From: Pegea sp. RAD2-039
Lineage: Eukaryota; Chordata; Thaliacea; Salpida; Salpidae
Reading direction: 5' to 3'
NCBI GenBank assembly: GCA_034620365.1
Contig: JAQGEQ010000263.1
Location: 310,001 to 374,000 of the forward strand
DNA: 64,000 bases
The notes under the pieces are model-generated. The model had not been told where the DNA came from and did no database searches. It was given only the letters and a program-made list of their open reading frames with translations. Of this stretch, positions 16,835-29,113 are shown in pieces; within the stretch, counting starts at the first letter, position 1, and the number at the start of each line of letters is the position of its first letter. The position numbers and the translations under genes are program-made.

Positions 16835-18480
16835 CTTTTGAAAGTAAAACTCTTTATTTTTCACTTTATTATTCTTAATCGGTGTTAGAAAGTAAATACT
16901 AACAAGTAAATTATAAGCAGATTTCTTTTGAACTTAATATATTAAAACACGGGTTCTCTGTACAATTATTTTGTGATGCTTTATATACAATTAGTGTGAG
17001 ATCGTTGAAGGTTGTGGTTAGGTTTTCAACATCTACACATAAAACTAGGTTTATCAGATTTAAAATTATTGAACATTTCCAAGAGACAACAGTAGAATGA
17101 TGAGAAAATTGAAGATCGAACTTGAAAATTGTAAACTCACACTTTTTTAGTCCAATAAAAGTCAGTGTTGACGTTTGTTGTGGTTCAGATGATTAATTAC
17201 TAACATCGATGTAAAAACTAAAAGCACCAGCTTGTGTTTATTTTAGAAACTATTTTAAAACTTCAATTAAGAGTAAAGTTTTTTTGGCAAGCTTAAAAGA
17301 ATCTTACAAAGTATAATAGCTAAAAAATATAAAAAGTTGTTCTTATAGAATACCTATAAAATTGAAACCTATCATAAACTGAACAAAATAGGAAACCATC
17401 AAATTTTAACAATCTAATTTTTCTTGGAATAATCTGATTTTAATTTATTCAAATAAAAAAAATCAGAAGCATAAGATATATCCAACAATAGAAATTCTTG
17501 GGTTGAATAGTTATTCATTCCGCATATAAGAACATTTGTTAAATGTTAAGTAAGATAGGTTACGCTTGATTAAACGAGAACAAAAGCAAAACCAACAAGA
17601 TCTTTTACTTTAATTCTCTACTAGGAGAGAAAATCAGGTAATTGAAAGTTGTTCAAAATCATTGTTTAGACAATCATAAAATGTTGAACTGTGGAAGCTT
17701 CTTTTTAAAAATCATTTTTGTTCATGTTTATACTAGATCAGTAAAAGTAAATTGCATTAATTTTTAAACAAAATTCAAATCATATAAATTTGGAAATAGT
17801 ATTTAAGTTAAATACAATTTAAGTAGAAAATATATCATCATACGTGTGACAATAAAAAGAAAACATTCACAATTAATTTTATAAACTTATTTTACATATT
17901 CAAGTTTATTGATATTTTAATAGAATAGAAAATAATAATTTGATTCACATTTGTTTATTTTAAAACGCAATAATATCAACGGAAGCTCTTGTCATGTTGT
18001 TGTTACTTATTTTCTATACAACTTCACCATTACATATCTTTAGTATGTTTTCTTTTTGACGTTTATTAATGAAGTATAATGGAACAAACCTTATTTACAA
18101 GTCTACAAATGTCGATTTTAAAGATTAAAATAGATAAATTATGGATATTACCGACTTTTAATTTCAGTTAAACTGTTATGTTAAGATAAATATTTACTGA
18201 ATTACTTTGAGAAGTTCAATTTTTTTATTATCAATACATAAAGAAAACAAAGAAATTGAAATAAGGTACAAACCGGAAGTAGTATTCGGAAGTAATGTGA
18301 GAAAATTATGAAGTATATGTTGAAAGTTGACTAAATTACTATCAATATAAGAAAATGATCTATATATTTCCAATATACCGTTTATCAGACTAAATTGAAG
18401 TGATTTAGTATTGTAACTAAAGTATATCAGTGCCAAAACTTTAGTATACTTTAAAAATAAAGTTTTATTAATATTCTATA
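16835..18480. other. Intergenic, nothing recognised
   Basis: AT-rich DNA after the tetraspanin gene. An open stretch at 18194-18436 (-) is low-complexity and without domain resemblance. The LINE remnant begins at the right end, and its exact left edge is not visible. Confidence 0.5.
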
Positions 18481-18499
18481 GGTTGTTCTTCTTTTGATA

Positions 18500-19960
18500 T
18501 TTTGTATAACAATTGATTATTCTGGTATAGTTCCTTAGGGAACTAACTTATTCCCTTTATACTTTCATAAAGGTAATAAGAAAGACTTTAATCTAATTAT
18601 AGATTTCTTTTTAATATTTTTAGATTTTTCCAGACAAATGATAAAGATTTATAAACAATATTAGACAATCAAAATACTGCAAATTGTGTAAAACATTTTT
18701 TTAAATTCAAAAAATTAAGATTATTTCTCAGGCTTTTCATTAAACTTGCGAAAGAAAAATTCTATATTTTCTAAAGTATTTCAAAGTAAAAGCCTTCAGG
18801 CTATCTAACAGCAATCCTATTTTTGTTTCTTGGCAACTTCTCAGAGATAGAAAACAACAGTTTACCGTTGATAAATCTGTTTTTAGTTTTCTTGGGATAT
18901 TTAGTAGTCTTTTCCAAGAAAAAAAAAACATCATAAGCCCTCTTCTCTTCAATATTTAAACCAAAATATTAGAGCTTATTATTCCACAATAAGTTGTTCT
19001 AGAAGTTTAATGTTCTCCCAACAATTCTAAACGTTTTTAATATTGACAATTTTATTCTTTAATTCTCTTTAAAGTTCACTGATTTACCGGCTTTAATTTA
19101 GACAACTGAAACTATAACCAAAATTTCAAAAATAAACTTTTTAACCTCATTAGAATTATATTTATGCAACAATAACATTTTCTAATGTCCTGTCATCAAA
19201 GACTCTGGTATTTTCATCTCCTTAAAATCACGTCATAAACTTCTTTAGAATTATTTTAGTGACTACGTATCAAATTCCTAAATCCTTTAAGACCAGAAAT
19301 ATCTGAATGCTGTTTAAACTCTAACCAACATCAGCTCGTCCAAAATTACAGTTTAACTCTTTCGTATAAGATCCTCAACTTAAAAATATACTTCTAAACA
19401 TAAACCAATTTAAAGATCGTTTACTTGCTAATCTTTTCTTAGGTATGCTGTACTTTCTTCCTCATACAAAGACCTACTTTAAAGTTTAATATTGAAACTA
19501 CCAATGTCTTTGTCTTCGTATTACACTTCAAGATTATTACTGCTTTTTACCAACTTAACTATTTCGTTGTTGAATACAATCTTTTATATATTTTTAGAGG
19601 TTTGTAGTTTGAAATCAATCCTCAAAGCTTTTTCAATTTGTTAAATACGATTTGGATTGTTCTTCCCAACTCTAACACTAAAGTAAATTCTATTACTTCT
19701 TTTAAAATTAAGTTGAAAGAATGTGCTATAAATATTTATGTAACAAGTGATATGACATACTTCCATTTTGTTTAGTTGTTTTGTATTTTTGATACATTTT
19801 TAACTTCTACTTTTGTTGCGTTGTGACTTTTCATATTGAGTTGGGATGTTTGAATTTTTCTTTAATCTCCTTACGATGATATTGTGTTTGAAAGCTGTAT
19901 GAATTGTCATCCGAAAACGGTCACTAATCTGTAAATAAATAAAAGTATAGATATTTATTT
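18500..19960 (+). mobile_element. Decayed non-LTR retrotransposon (LINE), RT to 3' end
   Basis: Homologous, in the same orientation, to the LINE at 43.3-45.26 kb. Shared words include AGGAC/AGACT-TGGTA-TTTCATCTCCT (19200 vs 44570), CGTATCAAAyTCCTAAAT (19267 vs 44648) followed by AGACCAGAAATAT/AAACCAGAAATAT, and ACTTCTCAGAGATAGAAA..AACAGTTTACC (18837 vs 44232). In the first part, CTTTCATAAAGGTAATAAG reads like the HKKGD start of the reverse transcriptase. Many stops and frame changes mark it as an old, dead copy. The GTAAATAAATAAAAG tail near 19932 marks the 3' end. Confidence 0.7.
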
Positions 19961-20261
19961 TTAGATGAAACGGAAAAATAAATAATCAGCTATATACCTT
20001 GTTCCATTAACAATCATCTTCATAATTTTTTTTTAATTTAATGATGTATGTTAAAGGCTATTAAAGTAATAATTTCAGAAAACTCTCTAATATATGCAAA
20101 AATATTTTAACCGTACAATAATGTAAGTACTCATTTTTCTTGTCTGAGAGTTTAAAACTAGGATCACAAACCAAGATCATATCACTATTTTTATTCATTT
20201 AAACTAGCTTTTTATTCTCAATAAACAAAATTTTATTTGTTTGCTGATATAGTAATAGCAA

Positions 20262-20640
20262 TAAAGCCTGCTTTGGCTGGGAACAGCCATGCTGGATATG
20301 CTATAAGTGGATGTTTTAAAAGCTGAAACTTTAACAATAAAGTAAAACACAGTGAGATGCAAAAGAACTAAAAGTTTTGAGAGTTTCTCTCTTTTCTTTT
20401 CTCTCCTTCAGTTGTTTGCAAATTAAAACGATTGAATATCGCGCTCGCAGGTATCTTTGAGCGAAGACAGGGCAGCCAATGCTGGATTGCATTTCCCTTT
20501 CGTAGCTCCAATTACAACAGATCCTACAACATCTGTCCGTCTTCCATCCGACGGACGTATCCGAGCCAGCAAAGTCGTTGCTTGCTTAGCATGCTGTGCA
20601 TTTTGTCTGGCCAGAAAAACTATTGCATAATATACTAAGC
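20262..20640 (-). mobile_element. LINE fragment: ORF2 C-terminus, 3' UTR and stem-loop tail
   Basis: A GC-rich island in AT-rich DNA. On the minus strand, one frame from about 20612 reads MHSMLSKQRLCWLGYVRRME, the 'LRW.GHV.RM.D' signature near the C-terminus of many LINE ORF2 proteins. A second frame gives KGKCNPALAALSSLKDTCER, matching the following GKR..GRP..R.KDTCKR region, so at least one frame change separates them. About 160 nt further on comes CAGCATGGCTGTTCCCAGCC then AAAGCAGG, a 5-bp perfect stem-loop tail also found at the ends of the long SINEs at 41.83 and 57.55 kb. Clade (CR1/L2-type or RTE-type) is not resolved. Confidence 0.75.
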
Positions 20641-20689
20641 GTGGCATTAGGTAATAGTAATTTATCAAGTAGTCCAACCAACATTTTCA

Positions 20690-21984
20690 TAATTGTTTTA
20701 CAGTTTAGAAGGTAGTATAGTATATACAATCGAAAATTATATTAGTTTGTATTCATTTGTGCTAATTTTTATTATATTTTCTAAATTGATTTTTCTAATT
20801 TGATTTAAGCACTTATTGTTCTCTTATGGCTTTTTAATATATTTACTTTATCTAGTTTATTGAATATCGAGCGAAGAACTTTTTATTATGTTTACTTCAA
20901 TCATCAGTAAATGTTTCTAGCTGTCAAAACCCAATAATATTAAACAGGTGCTTTAATCGAATAGTGGAACGTGACTATCATCAAACAATTATTAATCATT
21001 TAAAGTATTTTTAAACTTTTTTGCTTTTATTTAGTGAGTTTTTCGTATGTCAATTTACTGATGACAAAAACATTTTTTAGTTATTCTAATTTACTTTATG
21101 TTAAATAAATGAAAACTTAATAATTAAAAATTTGAAGCTGATATTAAATTACTTAATTTTTTAATTACCTTATCTATATCATGTTTGATTAGGAAATTTC
21201 TTTTTAGCTATTTGCTTAATAATAATTTCTTTGAGTAATATGCTTTTAATTCCTTTTTTCTTCTATTATTTTTTCATTTTTAGATTTTATTATAAAATAT
21301 CCTAATATATATCATTGTTACATTTATTAGAGTAATTTAAACTTAATTTGTTACATTAATGACTACTTAATTTACTATATTAATACAATTTTACTTCTAA
21401 ATGATCTTAAAATAAATTTGATATTTATTTTTTTCGATTGTCATTTCAATGAGTTGAATCTTTCTAGAAATCAGATTTTTCTATAAATCTTTTTATTATT
21501 TAACTCAGTTAATAGTTTAAAGTAAGACTTGTTTCATTATAAAACTTACATCAATTTTATTATGTATGATTACTTAATGCTGGTGATATTATTTTATTTA
21601 CATTTATTTTATATATTAAATAAAAATACATTTAAATAGATTTATTTATCACCTTCACTTATAAAAGATCTTAGCTTAAAAAAATTTAAATTAAAAATGA
21701 ATAAACCTTATGCTTGGTGGTTAAAGGTGTTTGGTTAGTTGTATAGAGCACATGATTTTAACTATTATTGTAGAAACTCTTTATAAAATTTGATATTCTA
21801 TTGATTAGAAATGTTATAGAATATTTTTAGATCTAGTAATCACTAACTTGTATTGCTTTTCAATTTCTAAACAAAATTATTTTTGAAACTTATGAAAAAT
21901 TTTAATTTTATTAAGGAAATTTTTTGAAGAAATTGTAGAATTTTTCAAAATTAATAATTAAAAGTTTAATTTATTGAAATAACA
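20690..21984. other. Intergenic upstream of STRAD-like gene
   Basis: Very AT-rich, with no coding signal or repeat recognised. Presumably contains the promoter of the STRAD-like gene. Confidence 0.5.
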
Positions 21985-23058
21985 ATGGAAAAAGAATATA
22001 CTTTGTTGGATATACTTGGAAAAAGTCGTTTTTCAAACACATCAATGTATTTAGCAAAACATAAATTCACCAATAATTTAAATGTGGTGAAATTAACAGA
22101 ACTAGATGATACATCATTAGATAAAATTGCTTTTATTCAAAAAGAACTATTAATCTGTAAATCTTTACTTCATACCAACATACTTGTACATGATCTGAGT
22201 TTTACTGTTGGCTCTAAACTATATGTCATCATAGAATTAATGAGGTTTGGATCTTGTACTGATTTAATTGATTCAAATTTTAAATGTGGTTTACCTGAGC
22301 CTGCTATTGCATTTATAATTCAATCAGTATTAAAAGGACTTTCTTATTTACATTATCTTGGACTAATACACCGTGGTGTAAAAGCAAGTCATATATTTAT
22401 TTCTGACAATAATGTAGTTAAACTTGGTGGAAATAGAAATTTAATTTCAACACTAAATGCTGTTGGTAAATCAAAAACTATCTATGATTATCCTAAACAT
22501 GCAACTACATCACTTCCATGGCTTAGTCCAGAAATATTACAGCAAAATATGGGGGGTTATCAAACACAATCTGATATTTATAGCTTAGGTATAACTGCCT
22601 GTGAATTAGCTAATGGTTATGCACCATTTACAGATATGCCTACTACACAAATGTTATATGAAAAGCTTCGTGGCACTCGCCCTTGTTTGTTAGACAAAAC
22701 AACTATTCCTCAGTCTAGTTTTCTTCACCCTCAAGATAATGAACAGTTAGATGAAATACAAAAAGATCATATTATACGCCAAGAAAGATTATTTAGTTCA
22801 TTCTTTCATCAGTTTGTTTTACAATGTCTTCAACGACATGCATTTCAAAGGCCAACTACTAATAGACTTATAAGCCATCAATTTTTTGAGCAAGCATCTA
22901 ATATAGATCTGACTAAAATGCTGCAACCATTAATACCTATCTCAATAGAAGCCATCAATTTCCAAGACTCTAATGATGAAGATGTAGTTGATTTAGCAAC
23001 AGAAACTTCAAAATTAAATCTTGTTGAGTGGGATTTTGAATTATCTATTGCTTCGTAG
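21985..23058 (+). CDS. STRADA: STE20-related adaptor (STRAD) pseudokinase, intronless
   Basis: A single open frame of 357 aa over the whole STRAD fold. Family marks: YVIIELMRFGSCTDLI, AIAFIIQSVLKGLSYLHYLG, HRGVKASHIFIS in place of the catalytic HRD loop, LGG in place of DFG, PWLSPEILQQN, GYQTQSDIYSLGITACELANGYAPF, DMPTTQMLYEKLRGTRPCLLD, and a C-terminal VEWDFE that corresponds to the WEF motif by which STRAD binds MO25. The loss of HRD and DFG fits a pseudokinase. With MO25 the family holds the kinase LKB1 in its active form in the cytoplasm. A lysine sits near the VAIK position (NVVKLTE), where human STRADA has arginine. The human serine-rich insert before the C-lobe end is shorter. No intron is present, unlike most neighbours. 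Whether this equals STRADA or STRADB is not decidable here. Confidence 0.93.
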   Translation: MEKEYTLLDILGKSRFSNTSMYLAKHKFTNNLNVVKLTELDDTSLDKIAFIQKELLICKSLLHTNILVHDLSFTVGSKLYVIIELMRFGSCTDLIDSNFKCGLPEPAIAFIIQSVLKGLSYLHYLGLIHRGVKASHIFISDNNVVKLGGNRNLISTLNAVGKSKTIYDYPKHATTSLPWLSPEILQQNMGGYQTQSDIYSLGITACELANGYAPFTDMPTTQMLYEKLRGTRPCLLDKTTIPQSSFLHPQDNEQLDEIQKDHIIRQERLFSSFFHQFVLQCLQRHAFQRPTTNRLISHQFFEQASNIDLTKMLQPLIPISIEAINFQDSNDEDVVDLATETSKLNLVEWDFELSIAS

Positions 23059-23498
23059 ATTATTTTAAATTTGATCTTAATGTGTAGCAGCTATTTAAAA
23101 AAAGCTCATTTATTCTACTTCTTGTCATTTGTAATTTTTTAAGCTTTCATCATTTTTACTTTTTATGTGTGTGATATTTTCTTAAACTTTTTGAATTAAG
23201 TTTGTTTATATAATGTAGCCATCATTTTAAAGGTTTTTAGAAAACTGTTAACCTATTTTATTTAAGATGGTAAAAAGTTTAAGAAAATGTTTCTGCTTAT
23301 ATATGCTTTTTGGTCTAATTTATTATTCTTTTTCACCTTTAAAGTATTTTTATGACTTCTGCTAAACTATTTTTGTTGTTAATTGAGATTTATTGATTAA
23401 AGTCAACAAAGTTTTTGTTGTTAGTCTTTTTATTAATAAAAATTATTTTCTTTAACAGATTATATCAAAAGATAAAAATCTTATTCACTTCATCAAAA
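23059..23498. other. Short gap between STRAD-like gene and FSD1
   Basis: 440 nt, AT-rich. AATAAA at 23435-23440 could end the STRAD-like transcript and lies only about 60 nt before the FSD1 start, so the two genes are tightly packed in tandem. Confidence 0.5.
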
Positions 23499-26400
23499 AT
23501 GCAATCACAAAAAGTAAGAAAATTAAGTTAATATAAATCTATTAAACTTTTTCATAATCTAAATGGTCATAATCAATTTTTTATAACATTTTCATTTAGA
23601 TTTATTATAGATAATATATGAAATGCTTGCTAAAGTAACTGAAAATTAAAAAAGTATAATCTTTTCTAGGATGAAGCAATGATTATGATTGAAAATCTTA
23701 ATAAGAAGGCATCTGAGCTAGATTTATTTCATTCTGATATCTCTACTACTATCAAAAATATCTCATCTTCATATAAGTCAGCTTATAAAGATATGAATCA
23801 AGAATTTAATAAACTTATAGATTCATTAGAAGCTAAGAGAAATGAATTTTTACAAAAAGTTGAAAATGAAGAAACTAAAAAGTATGAGAAGCTAAAAGTT
23901 AGTATTTTTAAAGATTTAGATTTATTCAAATGTTTTTAGTTATAATGTTTCATTTCATTTATTATTTGGAAATTGTGAATGAAATTGTTTAGAAATTTTT
24001 CAATAAACTTATTCTATTCATTATGTTGTAAAAATGTTTTATTTTTACTTCAAAGAAATTAATTTTAAATTTTCTGAAGGGTTTTTCTGATAAATGTATT
24101 TTTTCTATCTTCTTTTTATTGATTTTTATATTTTTTTCTTTAAAATGTTTTTTAGTTGCAATGAGTAAAGTAAGAATTTTACTTACAGAATCAACTTGAA
24201 AAAAGTGAAGAAACCTACAAGGACCTTTTAGGTTTGATTAAAGACAGTGAAAATACTCTAACAATTTTAGATCATACAAAATTCGATCAGGTAACTTTCA
24301 CGAGTAAATATTTTATGAACCAAACACTAAACAATCTTTTTTTCTCCTTCAAACTAAATTTGTTTAATTGTCTCTGCTTTAATGTAAATCTTCTTTCAAT
24401 GTCTTATAATCATCTTAATTTAGTTGTAAAACTTTATTAATAAACACTTAGTCAAAATATTGTACTTTTATATTTAGATGTATCTAATATTTTTCTATTT
24501 TCAACTTTTCTTGATTCAATTATTTATAAGTTTTTTAATTACTAAACTTTGAACGTTTTTAATGCTTATTTGGATATAGGAAATGTTAATAATCAAAGAA
24601 AGGTAAGATGTAGTCGCAATTAGATGAGCAAGGCATGCTTACTGATAATTCTCCTTTTAATTAAATTCAATTTGATGTTTTTAGAGACTTTAGTAAAGCT
24701 TTTAAATTCCTTAAACTTTCAATTAGTTGTCATTGAAGACTTATTTTGGTTTCTAAATTGTTAAATTAGTTTTTAGTTTTATAGAATTCTGAATATTAAC
24801 TTTATCAAATTATGGGGTTTTAATTTAAAGATAATTTAAAATCAACATAATCAATAAATTTGAAAAGATTTATGCAAATTTAAAAGAAGTATTTTTTATT
24901 TATCAACAATTTTTTAAACAGTTTTTTATCAGCGGGTTTTATTCACGTTTAAATAATGAGAGTGCTTGAAGTGGTTTGTAAATTTATTTAGTTAAAGTAC
25001 CATACAAAGTATCAAACCAAATTTTATCTCAATCCACCTGAAATTTATTGATTTTTATTTTAGCTCAGCTAGTATCTACTCAATTTGTAAACTTGAATTT
25101 CTGAAAGATAATTCTTATAAAAATTTGTTTAAAATATTGAAATGTATTTGAATAATAAACTTAATAAACAATTAAACTCAAATTAATAATAAAAAACTCT
25201 AAAATATAATTACAAAAATGTGATCAAAGAGTTTAATTATAAAATTTAATTTGTTTAATTTAACTTTAATTACTTCAAAATTATCTTTCAAAATAAGTTT
25301 TAATCTGATGCAACATAACAGAAAAAGTTTTGCTGATCTATAATTTAACGAATAATCAGCTGAGATTTAATCTTTTTAGGATCACTATGGCTCCTGCATT
25401 CAGAGTCTCAATGATTCCTTCTGTATCTGATCCACAGTGTTGGCTCGCTGTTGATTTTTCTAGTCAAAAAAAACTGATAGATAAATTAGATTTTTTAAAA
25501 GGTTTGTCAAAAGTTAATAAAGATGTTCAAACTTTCAACTGTTTTCATTCCAGCTCCTTCTAAACCAATTATTTGTGAAGATTATTGTAGAGTTTCTGAT
25601 AATCAATTGTATTGTGAATGGAAGATGCCAGATAGTGATGAAGAAGCAGAACATTTCAATTTCCAATATCGTCAAGTTGATACAGATCAAATGAACCAAA
25701 TTACAAGTTGGAGAACTGTAACCGCACTCACTTGCAAAGCTTGTCTTATCGAAGGTAATTTCTTGTTTATTGATTCATCTTTTAAATTTTCTGATCTTTT
25801 AGACTTGATTTTGAATCACAATTTCATTCAATTTCGTTGCCAAGCTCAAAATAAATTTATTCCTGGAGAATTTAGTGAAGTAGTGAACATCAAAACACAA
25901 ACCTTTCACTTCCAATTAGACCCGACAGCATCTCATGCAAACTTGAAAGTAGTCTCACCTCTTCAAGTTGAATGGGAAGCTGCAGCAATTAAAGGTTTTA
26001 AAATTACAACTTCCAACTTCTTTCACTGATTCTTTAATGATGCAGCTGAAAATCGTTCCAGACCATCAACTGCTGAAACAAGAGGGTCCCCTAAAAGATC
26101 CAAACCTAAAGATCGCTTCACTGGCGAGTCCTACACCATTCTAGGTCAGTCTGTCATCTATTCACTCCAGGGGTTTCAATATAAGTGATCTTTTAGGTGA
26201 TTCAGATGTTCCTGATGATGAAGAGATTTATTTTGAAGTTGTAGCGCAAGTTGAAAGTAAAATTTTTGGTTGTGGACTGACCGTTAACTCACTTGGACGT
26301 TATGACCAACTGGGCCGGACTTCAGGGTCTTGGGCCTTGTTTGTAAACAAATGGATTCAAGTAAATAAATAGAAAAAGTTGAAATGAGAAAATTGAAATT

Positions 26401-26908
26401 AATTTGATAGAATTCAATTGTGGCTAAACACAACAAGAAGATTAAGACGTTGGAAAGATCTTTGCTTCCAGTCGTAATCGGCATCCACTACAATCCATTT
26501 GAATGTAAAACTTCTTTTTGTATCAATAAAATTCAAATCTTTATTCTGATCTTAAAGATTTTATAATTTGATTTCAACTTTATCAATTTTTACATCAGAT
26601 ATTCTATCTTTTTATGATGGAAACACTAAAGAGTGTTTACATTCCTTCAAAAACGTGAAAAAGACTTCTTCATCTCAATTTCTTGTTGGATTATCTGTTT
26701 GGAATGGAGGCTTAAAAATAAAGACGGGACTACAAGTAAAAACAAAACTTCAATTCACAAATAAGATCAAATCTCTTCTAACTAAGATGAATCACTCAAT
26801 TATCTAATCAACTTTTAAATGCAGGTTCCTAGCTGGGTAAAAACTCATTCAACTAAATCTACAAATGCATCAAGCAAATCTGATGATAATTCAATTTGTG
26901 AAGGATAA
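23499..26908 (+). CDS. FSD1: Fibronectin type III and SPRY domain protein 1-like
   Basis: Twelve exons: 23499-23513, 23670-23897, 24189-24290, 24580-24602, 25380-25501, 25554-25754, 25803-25994, 26046-26144, 26197-26360, 26411-26504, 26599-26735, 26825-26908; 486 aa, close to the roughly 496 aa of human FSD1, with every phase consistent. Residues 5-115 form a coiled coil, then a COS-like segment (TMAPAFRVSM, matching human TMAPAFRLSL). The fibronectin III domain spans about 165-260 (APSKPIICEDY, WKMPDSDEE, GEFSEVVNI), then a basic serine-rich linker (RGSPKRSKPKDRFTGESYT). The SPRY domain spans about 325-455 (FEVVAQVESKIFGCGLTVNS, LGRYDQLGR, SFYDGNTKECLHSF, TGLQVPSWV). Vertebrate FSD1 binds microtubules at the centrosome. 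A 23-nt micro-exon (24580-24602) encodes EMLIIKE. The five-codon first exon is the least certain part. Confidence 0.93.
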
Positions 26909-29113
26909 ATTTTATGTAATCGAAATTAGCTTGGTGAGCTTCGGGTTGGAGCAAGTTCTATTAATCGCTTCTTTATTCTGCTTTCTTGTTTGCTTGAGTC
27001 ACTGTAAATTTTTTGATAATTTCAGTTTTTCATTGTTGACATGTTCGTAATAAAAAAGATATATGACTGACCCTATTTAAGTCGAGAAATAATTTGTCAC
27101 TAACTTTCTAGTTTTTGATTGTTAAGTAATATAAAAGTTGTAGATAAAATTTGGAAGAAGAACATTTAGAGTTAAATATATTAAAATCATTTAAATAATA
27201 TAAGTCGATATTTATCAAACTTTTTGAGCAGCATAATTTTTATAGTAAAAAGTTATAAACTCTAGTAGTGATGACGAGTACTTTTTCAAAAGATAATTAT
27301 TTTTAAGTTTGATGCTAATTTTAATCACGTTGATGCAGTTTATACAAGCTGCTTAAGTTATTAATAAAGAAGTGCTATTAGAAATAGTCATTTAAAGATG
27401 ATAAATGCCAAATCAACGCGCTATTATTTGAGCTAAAGGGCTTCCCGTCCAGTGGTTCAAAGTTGGAATGAAATCTTTTAAGATAGAACGTTATCGTATT
27501 GATGTAGATATTATCAAAAAAAAGGTTTACGAACTTTCAATTATTCATTTAATTTAATTCAATTTTAATGATTATTTTGATACATTTGAAAGTTTTAGCA
27601 ATAAGACTTTTTTCGGGCAGATGTAATTGTTTGTGACTGAATCTCATCATAAGAGGAAACAGCTTTGATCTTCAAAAGAACATTCTGAAATTCACAGAAT
27701 TTATCTGTTCCTATTGATGTATCATAAAAAGATCTCCGGACAAATCCCATTACCTCGTATCACTCCTTTCACATAAAAAGCTGATCGGTTTGTATTTACA
27801 AAGTCCCCGGAGTGTAGGAGTTACTACGCCCGCCAAACTCGTGAAAGGTCCCGAGCTCAAGTCGGGCGGACATATATTTGCAACAAGGAAAAGTTCATCT
27901 AAGCTCTAAGAAACTCTAAACTCTCTAGAAGCAATAAATCAATTTATTTTAATTGAAAGTTTATTAGTTTGGTCACAAATTCAATACATCACTGTTTTCT
28001 TACTGAGTTTAATTTCTTTTTGTAAGTTGACATCATTTTGATGACATATTTTAAACTTTTTAAATATTATCATAACAACTTAGATTTTTTACTTATTTTG
28101 AAATAAAGACAAGATCATGATTCTACATGTGTCTTCAATTTTTGAAGATGATCAGTTTGACGTTTTAATTCATTTTTTTTTCGCATAAAATTCATCAAAA
28201 ACGTTGATACACCGAATTGTTAAACATTCGTTCATAGTAGTTCTTCAGAATAAAAAATGATCCATACGAGGTTTAGATGAAAAGTTTGAGAATCAAGTTA
28301 TCAATAAATTGGAACTGATATTAGTCATGAGAACCACTTTCACCTAATCTTGCTTATTTCAAAACACAAAAAGTTTTATTTAAAATATTTGTAAACAATT
28401 TCTAAATTATGATGAATTTTATTAAGTTGGTGATTTGAATATTTTGATTCTGCAAAAAACTTAGCTATACGAAAGTAATGATTCATAGGAAGTTTTTAAT
28501 GAATTATGATAATTGGTCAATTTATTGATTTAAATAGATTTGGTGGTTGGTATCTAAGATGGGTTACGATAAAATTGTTAGGATTAGTTTGTAGAAAGTA
28601 ACAAAATTTGTTTAAGTTCATATCTTTAAAAATATGTCTGTCGTTTACATAATACATCAGAATCAACTCTCTGCATAATCTACGGAAGTAAATTTGATAA
28701 ATAATTACAGTTATAACTAAAACAGGAAATAGAATGTATTCGGAATAAACAAGAAGTATGTGAAGATGGTATTGAAGTTAGATAACTGAAATTGGAATTA
28801 ATTTTTAGTGAAAAAGGGCAGAAGATGATATAGTGAATAAAAACGTTTTAAATGATTCGAAATCAATCTTAAAGACTCAATTTTTCAAGCATTAATCAAA
28901 TAACTCATAATTGTTGCTTAAACTATTTAAACTAAAAATATGAAATAAAAAGTTGTAGGTTTTTGGTAAGAATAAAAATTAATTGGAAACAGTTACAAGC
29001 TTTTTGAAACTGAAATTATATAACAGTAATATGAAAATTGTGAACAAGTGCATATGGCCAAGAGGTACAGAAACTATCTCACGATATTATACAAGATGAA
29101 TAAAGCATTGAAG
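26909..29113. other. Intergenic, convergent FSD1 / ELAV-like
   Basis: AT-rich DNA with the FSD1 3' UTR on the left (AATAAA at 27049-27054) and the ELAV-like 3' UTR on the right. One SINE head lies at 27798-27945. Nothing else is recognised. Confidence 0.5.
27798..27945 (+). mobile_element. tRNA-derived SINE, 5' part
   Basis: A degenerate tRNA-like head: TCCCCGGAGTGTAGGAGTTA (A-box side, close to the 5728 copy), CGAGCTCAAGTCGGGC (B-box side), then GGACATATATTTGCAACA. It continues with AGGAAAAGTTCAT, the body of the long SINEs at 42.1 and 57.2 kb, and then stops matching, so the copy is 3' truncated or old. Confidence 0.7.

Noticed and set aside
20423-20677. 84-codon minus-strand frame as a host gene
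   Set aside because: Its residues match the C-terminal region of LINE ORF2 proteins only after changing frame, so it is a decayed LINE end.
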